64,000 nucleotides of DNA from Falsirhodobacter halotolerans (GTDB lineage Bacteria > Pseudomonadota > Alphaproteobacteria > Rhodobacterales > Rhodobacteraceae), in the NCBI RefSeq assembly GCF_022899245.1, contig NZ_JALJAZ010000001.1:1023501-1087500 (forward strand). The letters run 5' to 3'. Made by a program: the position numbers and the translations under genes. The notes beneath the pieces are model-generated. The model was not told the DNA's origin. It saw only the letters and a program-made list of their open reading frames with translations, and did not search any database. Shown here piece after piece: positions 17,545-26,533 of the stretch; position 1 is the first letter of the stretch; each line of letters opens with the position of its first letter.

Positions 17545-17629
17545 TGGTGCGGGTGGAGGGACTTGAACCCCCACGCCTTGCGGCGCCAGAACCTAAATCT
17601 GGTGCGTCTACCAATTTCGCCACACCCGC
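17545..17629 (-). tRNA. tRNA-Leu (anticodon UAG)
   Basis: The minus strand folds as a type II tRNA. The acceptor arm GCGGGTG pairs with CACCCGC. The D arm contains AAATTGGTAGACGC. The anticodon stem CCAGA/TCTGG carries loop TTTAGGT with anticodon TAG at 17595-17593. A long variable arm is CGCCGCAAGGCG, and the T loop is TTCAAGT. The CCA end is encoded (17547-17545). Confidence 0.97.
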
Positions 17630-17638
17630 AAACCGGCA

Positions 17639-17657
17639 GGCCGCCCGGAAGGCGGCC
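17639..17657 (-). terminator. Hairpin between nnrDE and tRNA-Leu
   Basis: GGCCGCC-TTCCG-GGCGGCC on the minus strand, after the nnrDE stop (17712) and ahead of the tRNA. A weak GGTTT follows, so it may be a terminator or a processing signal. Confidence 0.55.
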
Positions 17658-17711
17658 CACTGCTCCGGGGCGTTCTAGCAAAGCCGAAAGGGGGATGCGA
17701 GAGGAAAAGCG

Positions 17712-19157
17712 TCAAGGAATGTGCGTGGCGAGTGTTCGGGGGATCAGGTCTGGCAGATCCTCGGCGATCAGGCCGGGGCCGAAGGCGCGCGCGGCGTCCA
17801 CATGCAGGCAGGCGGCCTGTTCGGCGGCGTCGTGCGGAGACAGGCCGCGCGCCAGAAGCCCGACAATCAGGCCCGCCAGAACATCACCCGCACCCGCCGT
17901 CGCCAACCACGGCGCCGCGCGGTCGTAGCTGGCATGGGCGAGGGTGGTTTGGCCCTCGGGGGTGGCGATGATGGTGTCATGGCCTTTGAGCAGGATGGTG
18001 CAGCCCGCGCGGGCCGCGGCGTCGCGGACACGGTCGGGTTTGGCGCGCAGGTCCGTCTTTTGCGCAAGGTCGGGGAACAGGCGGGCGAACTCCCCCTCAT
18101 GCGGGGTCAGGACGCAGCGGTCGTGGAGCGGGGTCGGCATGTGCGCGATGTGGGTCAGGGCGTCGGCGTCCAGTACCGTGGCCCGCCGCGCGGCGAGGGC
18201 GGTCGGAACCAGTGCGGCCGCGCGGTCCGCCCCAAGGCCGGGGCCGAGGCAGAGGGCGTTGATGCGATGGTCCTCCAGCCATCCTGTCACGTCCTGGGGG
18301 TGGTCGACCAGGTGCAACATGATCGCGTTCAGATGGGCCGCGTTTTCGGCCAAGGCGTCCTGCGGCGGGGCGAGGGTCACGAGACCTGCGCCGATCCGCA
18401 ACGCCGCGCGGGCGGCCATGCGGGCGGCGCCGCCTTGGCCCGGAGGACCGCCAAGGATCACCGCGTGGCCATGGTCGTATTTATGCCCCCGCACCTTGGT
18501 CAACAGCTCGGGGCGGGGTCTGGCCAGATGCACGGCGCGGGGGCATTGCGGGAGATCCAGCGGGGCGATCCGCAACGCGCCGCAGGTGGCCGGACCGTCG
18601 GCCAGATAATGGCCCAGTTTCGCGGTGTGCAGCGCGATGGTGAGGTCGGCCGTCCACGCGCCGGGGGCGGCCTGTCCGGTGTCAGGGTTCAGGCCCGAGG
18701 GAAGGTCGATGGCGATGCGGAATGCGTTTGGCGGGGCGGGAATCCCCGCCATCCTTGCGCCTCCTGTGCCGAAAAGGGCGTCGATGACGACCTCAACCTC
18801 GACGGGGTGGGTCAGGGGATGGACGGGGCCGGTCCAGCGGTCCCGCATGATCCGCGCGGTGGGATGGCGCGGCGGGGCGAGGGCCAGGACGGTGACGGGC
18901 CAGCCTTGGGCCGCCAGGTGGCGGGCGATGACGTATCCGTCCCCGCCATTTCCGCCCGGACCGCACAGGATCGCTGTATGAGGAGGGCGGTCGCCCCATG
19001 CCGGGTTGAGAGAGGCGATGATCCGGGCGGCGGCGGCCCCCGCCTCCTCCATCAGGCGGGCAGGCGTGGTCGTCTGGGCGGCGAAAGCGGTCCGCTCGAT
19101 GCCTGTCATTTGGGCAGATGTCAGAACTTGGCAGGCGGGGGAGGAGGTTCGGTTCAT
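17712..19157 (-). CDS. nnr: Bifunctional NAD(P)HX epimerase/dehydratase
   Basis: The protein has 481 residues from the ATG at 19157. The N-terminal YjeF_N (NnrE) epimerase domain shows MTGIERTAF, LMEEAGAAAA and the loop ILCGPGGNGGDGYVIAR. The C-terminal ribokinase-like (NnrD) domain carries ILGGPPGQGGAARMAARAAL, LTPHEGEFARLFP and the signature TAGAGDVLAGLIVG. Together they repair hydrated NADH and NADPH, using ATP or ADP. The gene is divergent from glnB with 151 bp between them. That spacer is AT-rich near 19165-19200 and probably holds promoters for both. Confidence 0.92.
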   Translation of the reverse strand: MNRTSSPACQVLTSAQMTGIERTAFAAQTTTPARLMEEAGAAAARIIASLNPAWGDRPPHTAILCGPGGNGGDGYVIARHLAAQGWPVTVLALAPPRHPTARIMRDRWTGPVHPLTHPVEVEVVIDALFGTGGARMAGIPAPPNAFRIAIDLPSGLNPDTGQAAPGAWTADLTIALHTAKLGHYLADGPATCGALRIAPLDLPQCPRAVHLARPRPELLTKVRGHKYDHGHAVILGGPPGQGGAARMAARAALRIGAGLVTLAPPQDALAENAAHLNAIMLHLVDHPQDVTGWLEDHRINALCLGPGLGADRAAALVPTALAARRATVLDADALTHIAHMPTPLHDRCVLTPHEGEFARLFPDLAQKTDLRAKPDRVRDAAARAGCTILLKGHDTIIATPEGQTTLAHASYDRAAPWLATAGAGDVLAGLIVGLLARGLSPHDAAEQAACLHVDAARAFGPGLIAEDLPDLIPRTLATHIP

Positions 19158-19647
<490 letters not shown>

Positions 19648-19683
19648 AGCCATTCCAAAGACGACGGAAGGAAAGTTTTGACT

Positions 19684-21090
19684 ATGAACGTTCAAGAAGT
19701 TCTGAGCCTGATGCAGGACGAGGAGGTCGAATATGTCGACATCCGTTTCACCGACCCCAAGGGCAAGCTGCAGCACGTGACGCTGGTTGCGGATCTGGTC
19801 GACGAAGACTTCTTCGAGGAAGGCTTCATGTTCGACGGTTCGTCCATTGCCGGGTGGAAGTCGATCGATCAGTCCGACATGAAGCTGATGCCGGACCCGG
19901 AATCGGTCTATGTCGACCCGTTCTATGCCGAAAAGACGCTGTGCGTGCATTGCAACGTGGTGGAGCCCGACACTGGCGAGGCCTATGACCGCGATCCGCG
20001 CGGCACGGCCGTGAAGGCCGAGGCCTATCTGAAATCCTCGGGCATCGGCGACGCGTTCTATTGTGGGCCGGAAGCCGAATTCTTCATCTTCGACGACGTG
20101 CGGTATTCCGTGTCGATGAACAAGGTGTCGTTCCAGGTCGATTCGATCGACGCATCGTGGAACACCGACACCGTGTACGAGGGCGGCAACTCGGGCCACC
20201 GTCCGGGCATCAAGGGCGGGTATTTCCCGGTCAACCCGATCGACGACGCGCATGACCTGCGTGGCGAGATGCTGTCGACCATGAAGCGCATGGGCATCAA
20301 GGTGGACAAGCATCACCACGAAGTCGCCTCGTGCCAGCACGAGTTGGGGATGATCTTCGGCGGGCTGACCGAGCAGGCCGACAACATCCAGAAATACAAA
20401 TACGTGATCCACAACGTGGCCCACGCCTATGGCAAGACCGTCACCTTCATGCCGAAACCCATCAAGGGCGACAACGGCACGGGGATGCACGTGAACATGT
20501 CGATCTGGAAGGATGGCAAACCGCTGTTCGCGGGCGACAAGTATGCCGACCTGAGCCAGGAGGCCCTGTGGTTCATCGGCGGGATACTGAAGCACGCCAA
20601 GGCGCTGAACGCGATCACCAACCCGTCGACCAACAGCTACAAGCGTCTGATCCCGGGCTTCGAGGCGCCGGTGCTGCGCGCTTATTCCGCGCGCAACCGG
20701 TCGGGCTGCGTCCGTATTCCGTGGACGGAATCGCCGAAAGCCAAACGTGTGGAAGCCCGCTTCCCCGATCCTTCGGCGAACCCCTATCTGGCCTTTGCCG
20801 CGCTGCTGATGGCCGGTCTGGACGGGATCAAGAACAAGATCGATCCGGGCCCGGCTTCGGACAAGGATCTTTATGATCTGCCGCCCGAGGAACTGGCCGC
20901 CATCCCCACCGTCTGCGGTTCGCTGCGCGAGGCGCTGGAGGAGCTGGAGAAGGACCACGAGTTCCTGCTGGCCGGCGACGTGTTCACCAAGGATCAGCTG
21001 GACGGTTACATGGCGCTGAAATGGGAAGAGGTTTATGCCTATGAGCATACGCCGCACCCGATCGAGTATCAGATGTATTATTCCTGCTGA
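19684..21090 (+). CDS. glnA: Glutamine synthetase type I
   Basis: The 468-residue enzyme has catalytic motifs [20 protein letters not shown], and [16 protein letters not shown]. The ATP/glutamate region is [17 protein letters not shown] with [10 protein letters not shown]. Tyr397 in [10 protein letters not shown] is the adenylylation site, which makes this the GlnE-regulated GSI-beta form. The ATG at 19684 is chosen over the upstream TTG at 19678 because it matches the family N-terminus [20 protein letters not shown] strong terminator follows. Confidence 0.98.
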   Translation: MNVQEVLSLMQDEEVEYVDIRFTDPKGKLQHVTLVADLVDEDFFEEGFMFDGSSIAGWKSIDQSDMKLMPDPESVYVDPFYAEKTLCVHCNVVEPDTGEAYDRDPRGTAVKAEAYLKSSGIGDAFYCGPEAEFFIFDDVRYSVSMNKVSFQVDSIDASWNTDTVYEGGNSGHRPGIKGGYFPVNPIDDAHDLRGEMLSTMKRMGIKVDKHHHEVASCQHELGMIFGGLTEQADNIQKYKYVIHNVAHAYGKTVTFMPKPIKGDNGTGMHVNMSIWKDGKPLFAGDKYADLSQEALWFIGGILKHAKALNAITNPSTNSYKRLIPGFEAPVLRAYSARNRSGCVRIPWTESPKAKRVEARFPDPSANPYLAFAALLMAGLDGIKNKIDPGPASDKDLYDLPPEELAAIPTVCGSLREALEELEKDHEFLLAGDVFTKDQLDGYMALKWEEVYAYEHTPHPIEYQMYYSC

Positions 21091-21095
21091 TGCCA

Positions 21096-21119
21096 GGGCC
21101 GCCCTTCGGGGCGGCCTTT
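21096..21119 (+). terminator. glnBA terminator
   Basis: GGGCCGCCC-TTCG-GGGCGGCCT followed by TTC lies 5 bp after the glnA stop. It is a stable tetraloop hairpin with a short T-run. Confidence 0.88.
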
Positions 21120-21189
21120 CTCGTTCCGGGGAAGGTTGCGGCGACGTGTGGGGCGGGGTATTCCGGTTCAAACCGCAAGGAGCCGACAG

Positions 21190-22128
21190 ATGCGCGCATT
21201 CGTTTTCCCCGGGCAGGGTGCCCAGACCATCGGCATGGGCCGAGCCTTGGCCGACGCCTATCCGGCCGCGAAGGCCGTGTTTGATGAGGTGGACGACGCC
21301 CTGTCGGAAAATCTGTCCGATCTGATCTGGAACGGCGATATCGAGACGCTGACCCTGACGCTGAACGCGCAGCCTGCGTTGATGGCCACCTCCATCGCCG
21401 CGCTGCGGGCGCTGGAAACGGAGGGCGTGACGCTGGAGGCGGCTGATTTCGTCGCCGGGCATTCGCTTGGCGAATATTCGGCCCTGTGCGCGGCAGGATC
21501 GTTGAGCCTGAGCGACACGGCGCGGCTGCTGCGCGCGCGCGGGGCGGCGATGCAGGAGGCGGTGCCGGTCGGCGTGGGCGCGATGGCGGCCATTCTGGGA
21601 CTGGATTTCGAGGCGGTGGCCGAGGTTGCGGCCGAGGCGGCCGAGGGCGAGGTGTGTCAGGCCGCGAATGACAACGACCCCGCGCAGGTCGTGGTGTCCG
21701 GCCATGCGGCGGCGGTGAACCGCGCGGTGGATCTGGCCAAGGCACGGGGGGCGAAGCGGGCGCTTTTGTTGCCCGTCTCGGCCCCCTTCCACTGCGATCT
21801 GATGCAACCTGCGGCGGCGGCGATGGCCGAGGCGTTGGCGGCGGTGTCGTTCGACGCGCCGGTTGTGCCGATCGTTGTGAACGTGCGGGCCGAAGCTGTG
21901 ACCGAGCCGGACCGTCTGCGCGCGTTGCTGGTGGCGCAGGTCACGGGCTCGGTCCGGTGGCGCGAATCCGTGCAGTTCATGGAAACGGCGGGCGTGACGG
22001 AATTCTGGGAAATCGGCGCGGGCAAGGCGCTGTCGGGGATGATCAAGCGGATCGCCAAGGGGGCGGAGACGCGGGCCATCGGCCAACCCGAGGATGTTGT
22101 GGCGGCGGCAGCCGCGCTGAAGGCGTAA
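21190..22128 (+). CDS. fabD: Malonyl-CoA:ACP transacylase
   Basis: The protein has 312 residues starting MRAFVFPGQGAQTIGMG. The nucleophile S92 is in the GHSLGEYSAL elbow, and the catalytic His is in PVSAPFHCDLM. It moves malonyl from CoA to acyl carrier protein to start fatty acid elongation. The gene heads the fabD-fabG-acpP set, with AAGGAG nine bases before the ATG. Confidence 0.96.
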   Translation: MRAFVFPGQGAQTIGMGRALADAYPAAKAVFDEVDDALSENLSDLIWNGDIETLTLTLNAQPALMATSIAALRALETEGVTLEAADFVAGHSLGEYSALCAAGSLSLSDTARLLRARGAAMQEAVPVGVGAMAAILGLDFEAVAEVAAEAAEGEVCQAANDNDPAQVVVSGHAAAVNRAVDLAKARGAKRALLLPVSAPFHCDLMQPAAAAMAEALAAVSFDAPVVPIVVNVRAEAVTEPDRLRALLVAQVTGSVRWRESVQFMETAGVTEFWEIGAGKALSGMIKRIAKGAETRAIGQPEDVVAAAAALKA

Positions 22129-22137
22129 GGAATGACG

Positions 22138-22875
22138 ATGTTCGATTTGACGGGCAAGACGGCGCTGGTGACCGGCGCTTCGGGTGGCATCGGGGCGGAT
22201 ATCGCCCGTATGTTGCACAAGGCGGGGGCGACCGTGGCGCTGTCGGGCACGCGGGCAGCGCCGTTACAGGAATTGGCATCGGAGTTGGGGGAGCGGGCGC
22301 ATGTCGTGACCTGCAACCTTTCCGACATGGCGGCGGTCGATGCCTTGCCGAAGGCGGCGGCGGAGGCCATGGGGTCGGTCGATATCCTGGTCAACAATGC
22401 CGGGATCACGCGCGACAATCTGGCGATGCGGATGTCGGACGACGAATGGCAGTCGGTGATAGACGTGAACCTGACCTCCACCTTCCGGCTGTGCCGTGGG
22501 GTGTTGCGCGGGATGATGAAGGCGCGGTGGGGGCGGATCGTCAACATCACCTCCATCGTCGGGGCGACGGGGAATCCGGGGCAGGTAAACTATTCCGCTG
22601 CCAAGGCTGGAATGGTGGGTCTTTCCAAGAGCTTGGCGTTTGAAGTTGCCAGCCGTGGGATCACGGTGAACTGCGTGGCGCCGGGCTTCATCGCGACGGC
22701 GATGACCGAGAAACTGAACGACGACCAGAAGGGACGCATTCTGACGCAGATCCCGTCGGGCCGCATGGGCACACCGGACGAGATCGCGGCGGCGGTGCTG
22801 TATCTGGCCAGCGCCGAGGCCGGCTATGTGACCGGTTCGACACTGCATGTGAACGGTGGGATGGCGATGCTTTGA
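22138..22875 (+). CDS. fabG: 3-oxoacyl-ACP reductase
   Basis: This short-chain dehydrogenase has 245 residues from the second ATG (22138). AAGGA is spaced better for it than for the ATG at 22132, and the N-terminus MFDLTGKTALVTGASGGIG then matches the family. The NADPH loop TGASGGIG, NNAGITRDN, and catalytic Tyr152 and Lys156 in NYSAAKAG are all intact. It reduces 3-ketoacyl-ACP in the elongation cycle. It follows fabD by 9 bp. Confidence 0.96.
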   Translation: MFDLTGKTALVTGASGGIGADIARMLHKAGATVALSGTRAAPLQELASELGERAHVVTCNLSDMAAVDALPKAAAEAMGSVDILVNNAGITRDNLAMRMSDDEWQSVIDVNLTSTFRLCRGVLRGMMKARWGRIVNITSIVGATGNPGQVNYSAAKAGMVGLSKSLAFEVASRGITVNCVAPGFIATAMTEKLNDDQKGRILTQIPSGRMGTPDEIAAAVLYLASAEAGYVTGSTLHVNGGMAML

Positions 22876-22876
22876 T

Positions 22877-22892
22877 CCGGGTTTCAACCCGG
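22877..22892 (+). terminator. Weak hairpin after fabG
   Basis: CCGGGT-TTCA-ACCCGG directly follows the fabG stop with no T-run. It may reduce read-through into acpP, which has its own promoter. Confidence 0.35.
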
Positions 22893-22902
22893 CTGAAAGC
22901 AT

Positions 22903-22931
22903 TTGCCTTGGGTCATAACCCTTGCTATAGC
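22903..22931 (+). promoter_or_regulatory. acpP promoter
   Basis: TTGCCT (22903-22908) and TATAGC (22926-22931) are separated by 17 bases, the ideal sigma-70 spacing. The long leader to the acpP ATG (23052) is about 115 nt. A separate strong promoter for acpP is expected because ACP is far more abundant than FabD or FabG. Confidence 0.7.
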
Positions 22932-23051
22932 CCGCTTTAAGACCACGGGGGCGTGATGCCACCGGGGCACCCCGTCGCGCTGTCGGGTTTAACCGCCTTT
23001 CGGGGCAAGACAACTGGGACGGGACCGCTCCCGCAATGAATGAGGAATGAC

Positions 23052-23285
23052 ATGAGCGACATCGCAGATCGCGTGAAGAAGATCGTCGTCGAGCATCTGG
23101 GCGTTGAAGAAGAGAAAGTGACCGAGAACGCCTCGTTCATCGACGATCTGGGTGCAGACAGCCTCGACACGGTCGAGCTGGTGATGGCGTTCGAAGAAGA
23201 GTTCGGCATCGAGATCCCGGACGACGCGGCCGAGACGATCCAGACCTTCGGCGATGCCGTGAAGTTCATCTCGGAAGCGCAATAA
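23052..23285 (+). CDS. acpP: Acyl carrier protein
   Basis: This 77-residue acidic protein carries the phosphopantetheine attachment serine S37 in [20 protein letters not shown]. The ATG at 23052 with GAGGAATG upstream is used; an in-frame ATG at 23040 is less likely. It has its own promoter and terminator. In related genomes fabF follows directly. Here a 3.1-kb opposite-strand bphO-bphP pair intervenes. Confidence 0.98.
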   Translation: MSDIADRVKKIVVEHLGVEEEKVTENASFIDDLGADSLDTVELVMAFEEEFGIEIPDDAAETIQTFGDAVKFISEAQ

Positions 23286-23302
23286 GCTGTTCGAGACGTT
23301 AA

Positions 23303-23327
23303 AAAGCGCCCTTCGGGGCGCTTTTTT
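23303..23327 (+). terminator. acpP terminator
   Basis: AAGCGCCC-TTCG-GGGCGCTT continues into TTTT: a classic intrinsic terminator 18 bp after the acpP stop. It also faces the 3' end of bphP. Confidence 0.92.
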
Positions 23328-23352
23328 CGTTTGAGGCGATGGTTGGGTCGCC

Positions 23353-25884
23353 TCAGCCCGCCGTGAAGCTTTCGGTCAGGGCGGCGACGAGATTGCCCTG
23401 ATCGTAGGGTTTGCGCACGACCTGCACGTCTCGCATATGTTTGGGCAGGGCGGAGCCTTCGTCATAGCCGGTGGCGAAGACGAAGGGGATGCCGCGGGCG
23501 TGCAGCGCCTCGGCCACGGGGAGCGAGGTCTCGCGGCCGAGGTTCACGTCCAGCACTGCCAGTTCCACGACGCCGCTTTCGACAAGGGCCAATGCGTCGT
23601 TCACGTTGCTGGCCAGCGAAATGGTCTGGAAGCCCGCATCCTCCAGCATCGCCTCGACATCCATGGCGATGAGGAACTGATCCTCCAGGAGCATGACATG
23701 GGCGGCCTGGGGGGCGGGGGTGGCGCTGGAGGCCATGGGGTCGTGCGGGGCGGCGGACATGGCGGGAAACTCCAAGTTCAGGTATTGGGCGGGCAGGACG
23801 AAACGGGCTTCGACGCCCGTGGGAGGATAGTCGATCTGGCTGGCACCCCCCAGATCGAAGGGAAGAGATCGTTCGAGAAGCAAGGAGCCGAAGCCCGTGC
23901 GATCGGGGGGGATCACGGTAGGACCTTCGGTTTCGGTCCACAAGACCTCGCAATCGCCATTGGGGGTCAGACGCCATTGGATCGACAGATGGCCGCCGGG
24001 ACGCGACAGTGCGCCGTATTTCGCGGCGTTGGTGGTCATTTCATGCAGGATCTGCGCCATGACGGAAAAGCTGCGGCTGTCCATCATCACATCCGGCCCT
24101 TCAAGCCGCAGGACCGCCATGCCGCGATAGGGGGCCAGTTCGGCGCGCAGGAGATCGCCGAGCGCGCCGCCGCCCTCGCCGTGGGTGACCTGGTCATGGG
24201 CGTGGGACAGGGCCTGGATGCGGCCTTTCAGGGCATGGACGTAGGATTCGAGGCTGCGCCCTTCCTCCACCGGGTGGCCGACGACGGATTTCAGCACTGC
24301 AAGGATGTTCTTCACGCGGTGGTTCAGTTCGTCGTTCAACACGCGCTGGCGCACATCGGCCCGGCTGCGTTCCTCGGCCAGGATTTCCTTGTGGCGCAGG
24401 ACGATCTCCACCAAGGTGCTGCGCAGGGTGCGGGCGGTTTCGAGGTCGTCCTCGGTCCAGGGAAGCGAGCGGTCGCGCACATCCTCCTTCCAGAGGGCAA
24501 AGCTGGTCCGGGGGGTCAGGCGGTCGCCCATGGGACCGGTTTTGTAGATTTTTTCCGGGTTGCCGGCCCAGTTCAACGTCTCGACCTGTTCCTGCCGGAA
24601 GAAGAGTATCCAGCTTGCCCGATGCGTGGCTGTGGGTTGGGATGCGGGGACGGCCAGAACCCCGGGGGGGCAGGTCCCCTGCAAGTCCGGCAGGTGACGC
24701 GGAAGGGTGTCCGTGGACCAGATATTGCCCCCGGCCAAGCGCCCGACCGCCTGTGTCAGGGTCTGGATGTCCGCATCCGTCGGGGTGATGCCATGTCGGG
24801 TGACGGACCCGTCCGACACGACCGCGACGCCGTCGCAGGGCATGAGGGCGTGAAAATCGGCGATGCGGTCCCGCAGGGTGGTGGCAATGTCGCCGTTCTG
24901 GTTCGGCAGGGAGAGTTTGGCCAGCCGCGCGCGGGTGTTGGCGGCGGCGTCCAGTTTGCGTTTGTGCAGCAGGGTGCCCAGTTGCAGCGAGAAGAACTCC
25001 CCAAACATTTCCGCGGCGATCCGTTCGGATTGCGGCAGGCGGCGGGGGCTGTAGTGGTGGCAGGCGATCAGGCCCCAGAGGGTGCCGTCGATCAGGATGG
25101 AGATCGACATGGAGGCACCGACGCCCATGTTCTGCAGGTATTCGCAATGGATGGGCGAAACGGCACGCAGGTGAGCGTGGGACAGATCGAGGGGCAGGCC
25201 GTCGAACGTTTCGGGCAGGATGGGCACGCGCGGGCCGGTCGCGTCCGAGATGATGCGGATGGTGTTTGCGGCATAGAGCCTGCGCGCCTGCACCGGAATG
25301 TCGGAGGCGGGAAAGTGCTGGCCGAGAAAGCTTTCGAGATGGTCCGTGCGGCGTTCGGCGATCACCTTGCCCGATCCGTCGGAGGCGAATTCGTAGACCA
25401 TGACCCGGTCATAGCCGAGCGTGTCCGCCACGACATCGACCGCCTGTTCGACCAGTTCGGTCAGGTTGTCGGTGTTGGCGATCACGCTGGTCATCGCGCG
25501 GGTCAGGTTCAGGGGGGAGGCGTGTGTGAGGGTCGTGGCCTCCACCTCCACCACGACGGTGGTATCGGAGCGGTGAATCGCGATGTCGGCCAGGGCGCCG
25601 GAGGGAAGGGTGACGGCGAAGAGCTGGATTGCCCGGTCACGGGGCGATGGGGGGATGTTCTGTTCGATGACATGGCAGAGCGCGTCACCGAAAAGGGTCG
25701 CGGGGTGATCGCCGAAGCCCAGATGGTCGGTCGGAAGCAGGTCGCCGAGATTTGCCGACATCTGCCGCAGCTGACGGAAGGTGCAATCGAAGGCGGCCAG
25801 AACGCCGTGTGGTTGGATCGCACCGGGAATGTGGATCGGCTCTCGGTCGCAATTGGCAAGGGTGACAGGGTCGCGTGGGGTCAT
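23353..25884 (-). CDS. bphP: Bacteriophytochrome hybrid kinase (PAS-GAF-PHY-HWE-REC)
   Basis: This is an 843-residue red/far-red photoreceptor. Cys12 in ANCDREPIHIPGAIQPHG is the biliverdin attachment position for bacteriophytochromes. The GAF domain has the DIP motif (SDIPVQARRLYAANTIRI), and the PHY domain follows. The kinase is of the HWE/HisKA_2 type, with H522 in LNDELNHRVKNILAVLKS and the ATP lid ending GFGSLLLERSLPFDLGG. The C-terminal receiver has phospho-acceptor D779 (AVLDVNLG) and the FATGYDEGS-VRKPY end. There is no DNA-binding output, so the output must pass to another regulator. Its ATG overlaps the bphO stop (ATGA). Confidence 0.93.
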   Translation of the reverse strand: MTPRDPVTLANCDREPIHIPGAIQPHGVLAAFDCTFRQLRQMSANLGDLLPTDHLGFGDHPATLFGDALCHVIEQNIPPSPRDRAIQLFAVTLPSGALADIAIHRSDTTVVVEVEATTLTHASPLNLTRAMTSVIANTDNLTELVEQAVDVVADTLGYDRVMVYEFASDGSGKVIAERRTDHLESFLGQHFPASDIPVQARRLYAANTIRIISDATGPRVPILPETFDGLPLDLSHAHLRAVSPIHCEYLQNMGVGASMSISILIDGTLWGLIACHHYSPRRLPQSERIAAEMFGEFFSLQLGTLLHKRKLDAAANTRARLAKLSLPNQNGDIATTLRDRIADFHALMPCDGVAVVSDGSVTRHGITPTDADIQTLTQAVGRLAGGNIWSTDTLPRHLPDLQGTCPPGVLAVPASQPTATHRASWILFFRQEQVETLNWAGNPEKIYKTGPMGDRLTPRTSFALWKEDVRDRSLPWTEDDLETARTLRSTLVEIVLRHKEILAEERSRADVRQRVLNDELNHRVKNILAVLKSVVGHPVEEGRSLESYVHALKGRIQALSHAHDQVTHGEGGGALGDLLRAELAPYRGMAVLRLEGPDVMMDSRSFSVMAQILHEMTTNAAKYGALSRPGGHLSIQWRLTPNGDCEVLWTETEGPTVIPPDRTGFGSLLLERSLPFDLGGASQIDYPPTGVEARFVLPAQYLNLEFPAMSAAPHDPMASSATPAPQAAHVMLLEDQFLIAMDVEAMLEDAGFQTISLASNVNDALALVESGVVELAVLDVNLGRETSLPVAEALHARGIPFVFATGYDEGSALPKHMRDVQVVRKPYDQGNLVAALTESFTAG

Positions 25885-26411
25885 GTCATGTCCTTGAGGA
25901 ACGCGGTGTGGGCGGTGGCGAAGGCAGCGACCGCCCCGGCGGTTGCCGCGTCCGCGTCATAGGGGCTGGCCTGATCCAGCCGGTCGAGGAAGGCGCGCCA
26001 GCTGTCCAGCGGCTGGGCCAGATGGCGGGCGCCGAATGTGTCGTCAAAGCCCAAGGCTGCGGCGCGGCGGCGCAGAAGCTGCGCGCCCAGGGCCGAGCCT
26101 TCGAGGACGTAGGTCACGCCCCATGCCGCGTCCCCCGCAAGCGAGGGCGGGGCGGGGATCGGGCGGGGGGCGAGGCCACAATCGGTCATGTCCGCCGTCA
26201 GTTCGAGCAGAAGGCGGGTGGGGTGCCATCCGTCAAGCGGACGCAAGGCGGGTTCGATGGCGGCGCGGAAGGCGTGGAGGCCCGCGAGATAGGCAAGATA
26301 ATCGGCCCGCGTGTCGAAGGTACCCATGGCCGTATCCAACGCGTCGTGAAACGGCGCGGTGGCCTGACGCAGGGACCAGCGTCGGTCGGAGGGGCGGGCG
26401 GGATTTTTCAT
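25881..26411 (-). CDS. bphO: Phytochrome-associated heme oxygenase
   Basis: This 176-residue helical protein has the BphO/HemO N-terminus SLRQATAPFHDALD, in which H22 is the expected proximal heme ligand. The distal-helix glycine region is WGVTYVLEGSALGAQLL. It opens heme to biliverdin IXa, the chromophore for the BphP that follows with a 4-base overlap. The two genes therefore make a self-sufficient photoreceptor unit. The sequence is more divergent than HemO, as is usual in this subfamily. Confidence 0.87.
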   Translation of the reverse strand: MKNPARPSDRRWSLRQATAPFHDALDTAMGTFDTRADYLAYLAGLHAFRAAIEPALRPLDGWHPTRLLLELTADMTDCGLAPRPIPAPPSLAGDAAWGVTYVLEGSALGAQLLRRRAAALGFDDTFGARHLAQPLDSWRAFLDRLDQASPYDADAATAGAVAAFATAHTAFLKDMT

Positions 26412-26474
26412 CGTCGGGAACGTAGCGAGGTGCGGCCCGGGTGCAAGGGCTGTTTGCAGGAGGGTGGCCTTGTG

Positions 26475-26503
26475 TTGCAGGGCGGCACGGGCACGTGTAT
26501 CAG
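26475..26503 (+). promoter_or_regulatory. fabF promoter
   Basis: TTGCAG (26475-26480) and TATCAG (26498-26503) are 17 bases apart, 30 bp ahead of the fabF ATG. This gives fabF-mltG its own promoter now that bphOP separates it from acpP. Confidence 0.6.
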
Positions 26504-26533
26504 GCGGGGATGTCCAAGGAAGGAAAGCGTCTC

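Noticed and set aside
23437-25962. 841-codon plus-strand ORF
   Set aside because: It is antisense to the bacteriophytochrome, whose domains and catalytic residues are clear.
26419-26446. Promoter TTGCAC-N16-TACGTT for bphO
   Set aside because: Spacing is good but it would place the transcription start at the bphO start codon, so I leave it out of the feature list.
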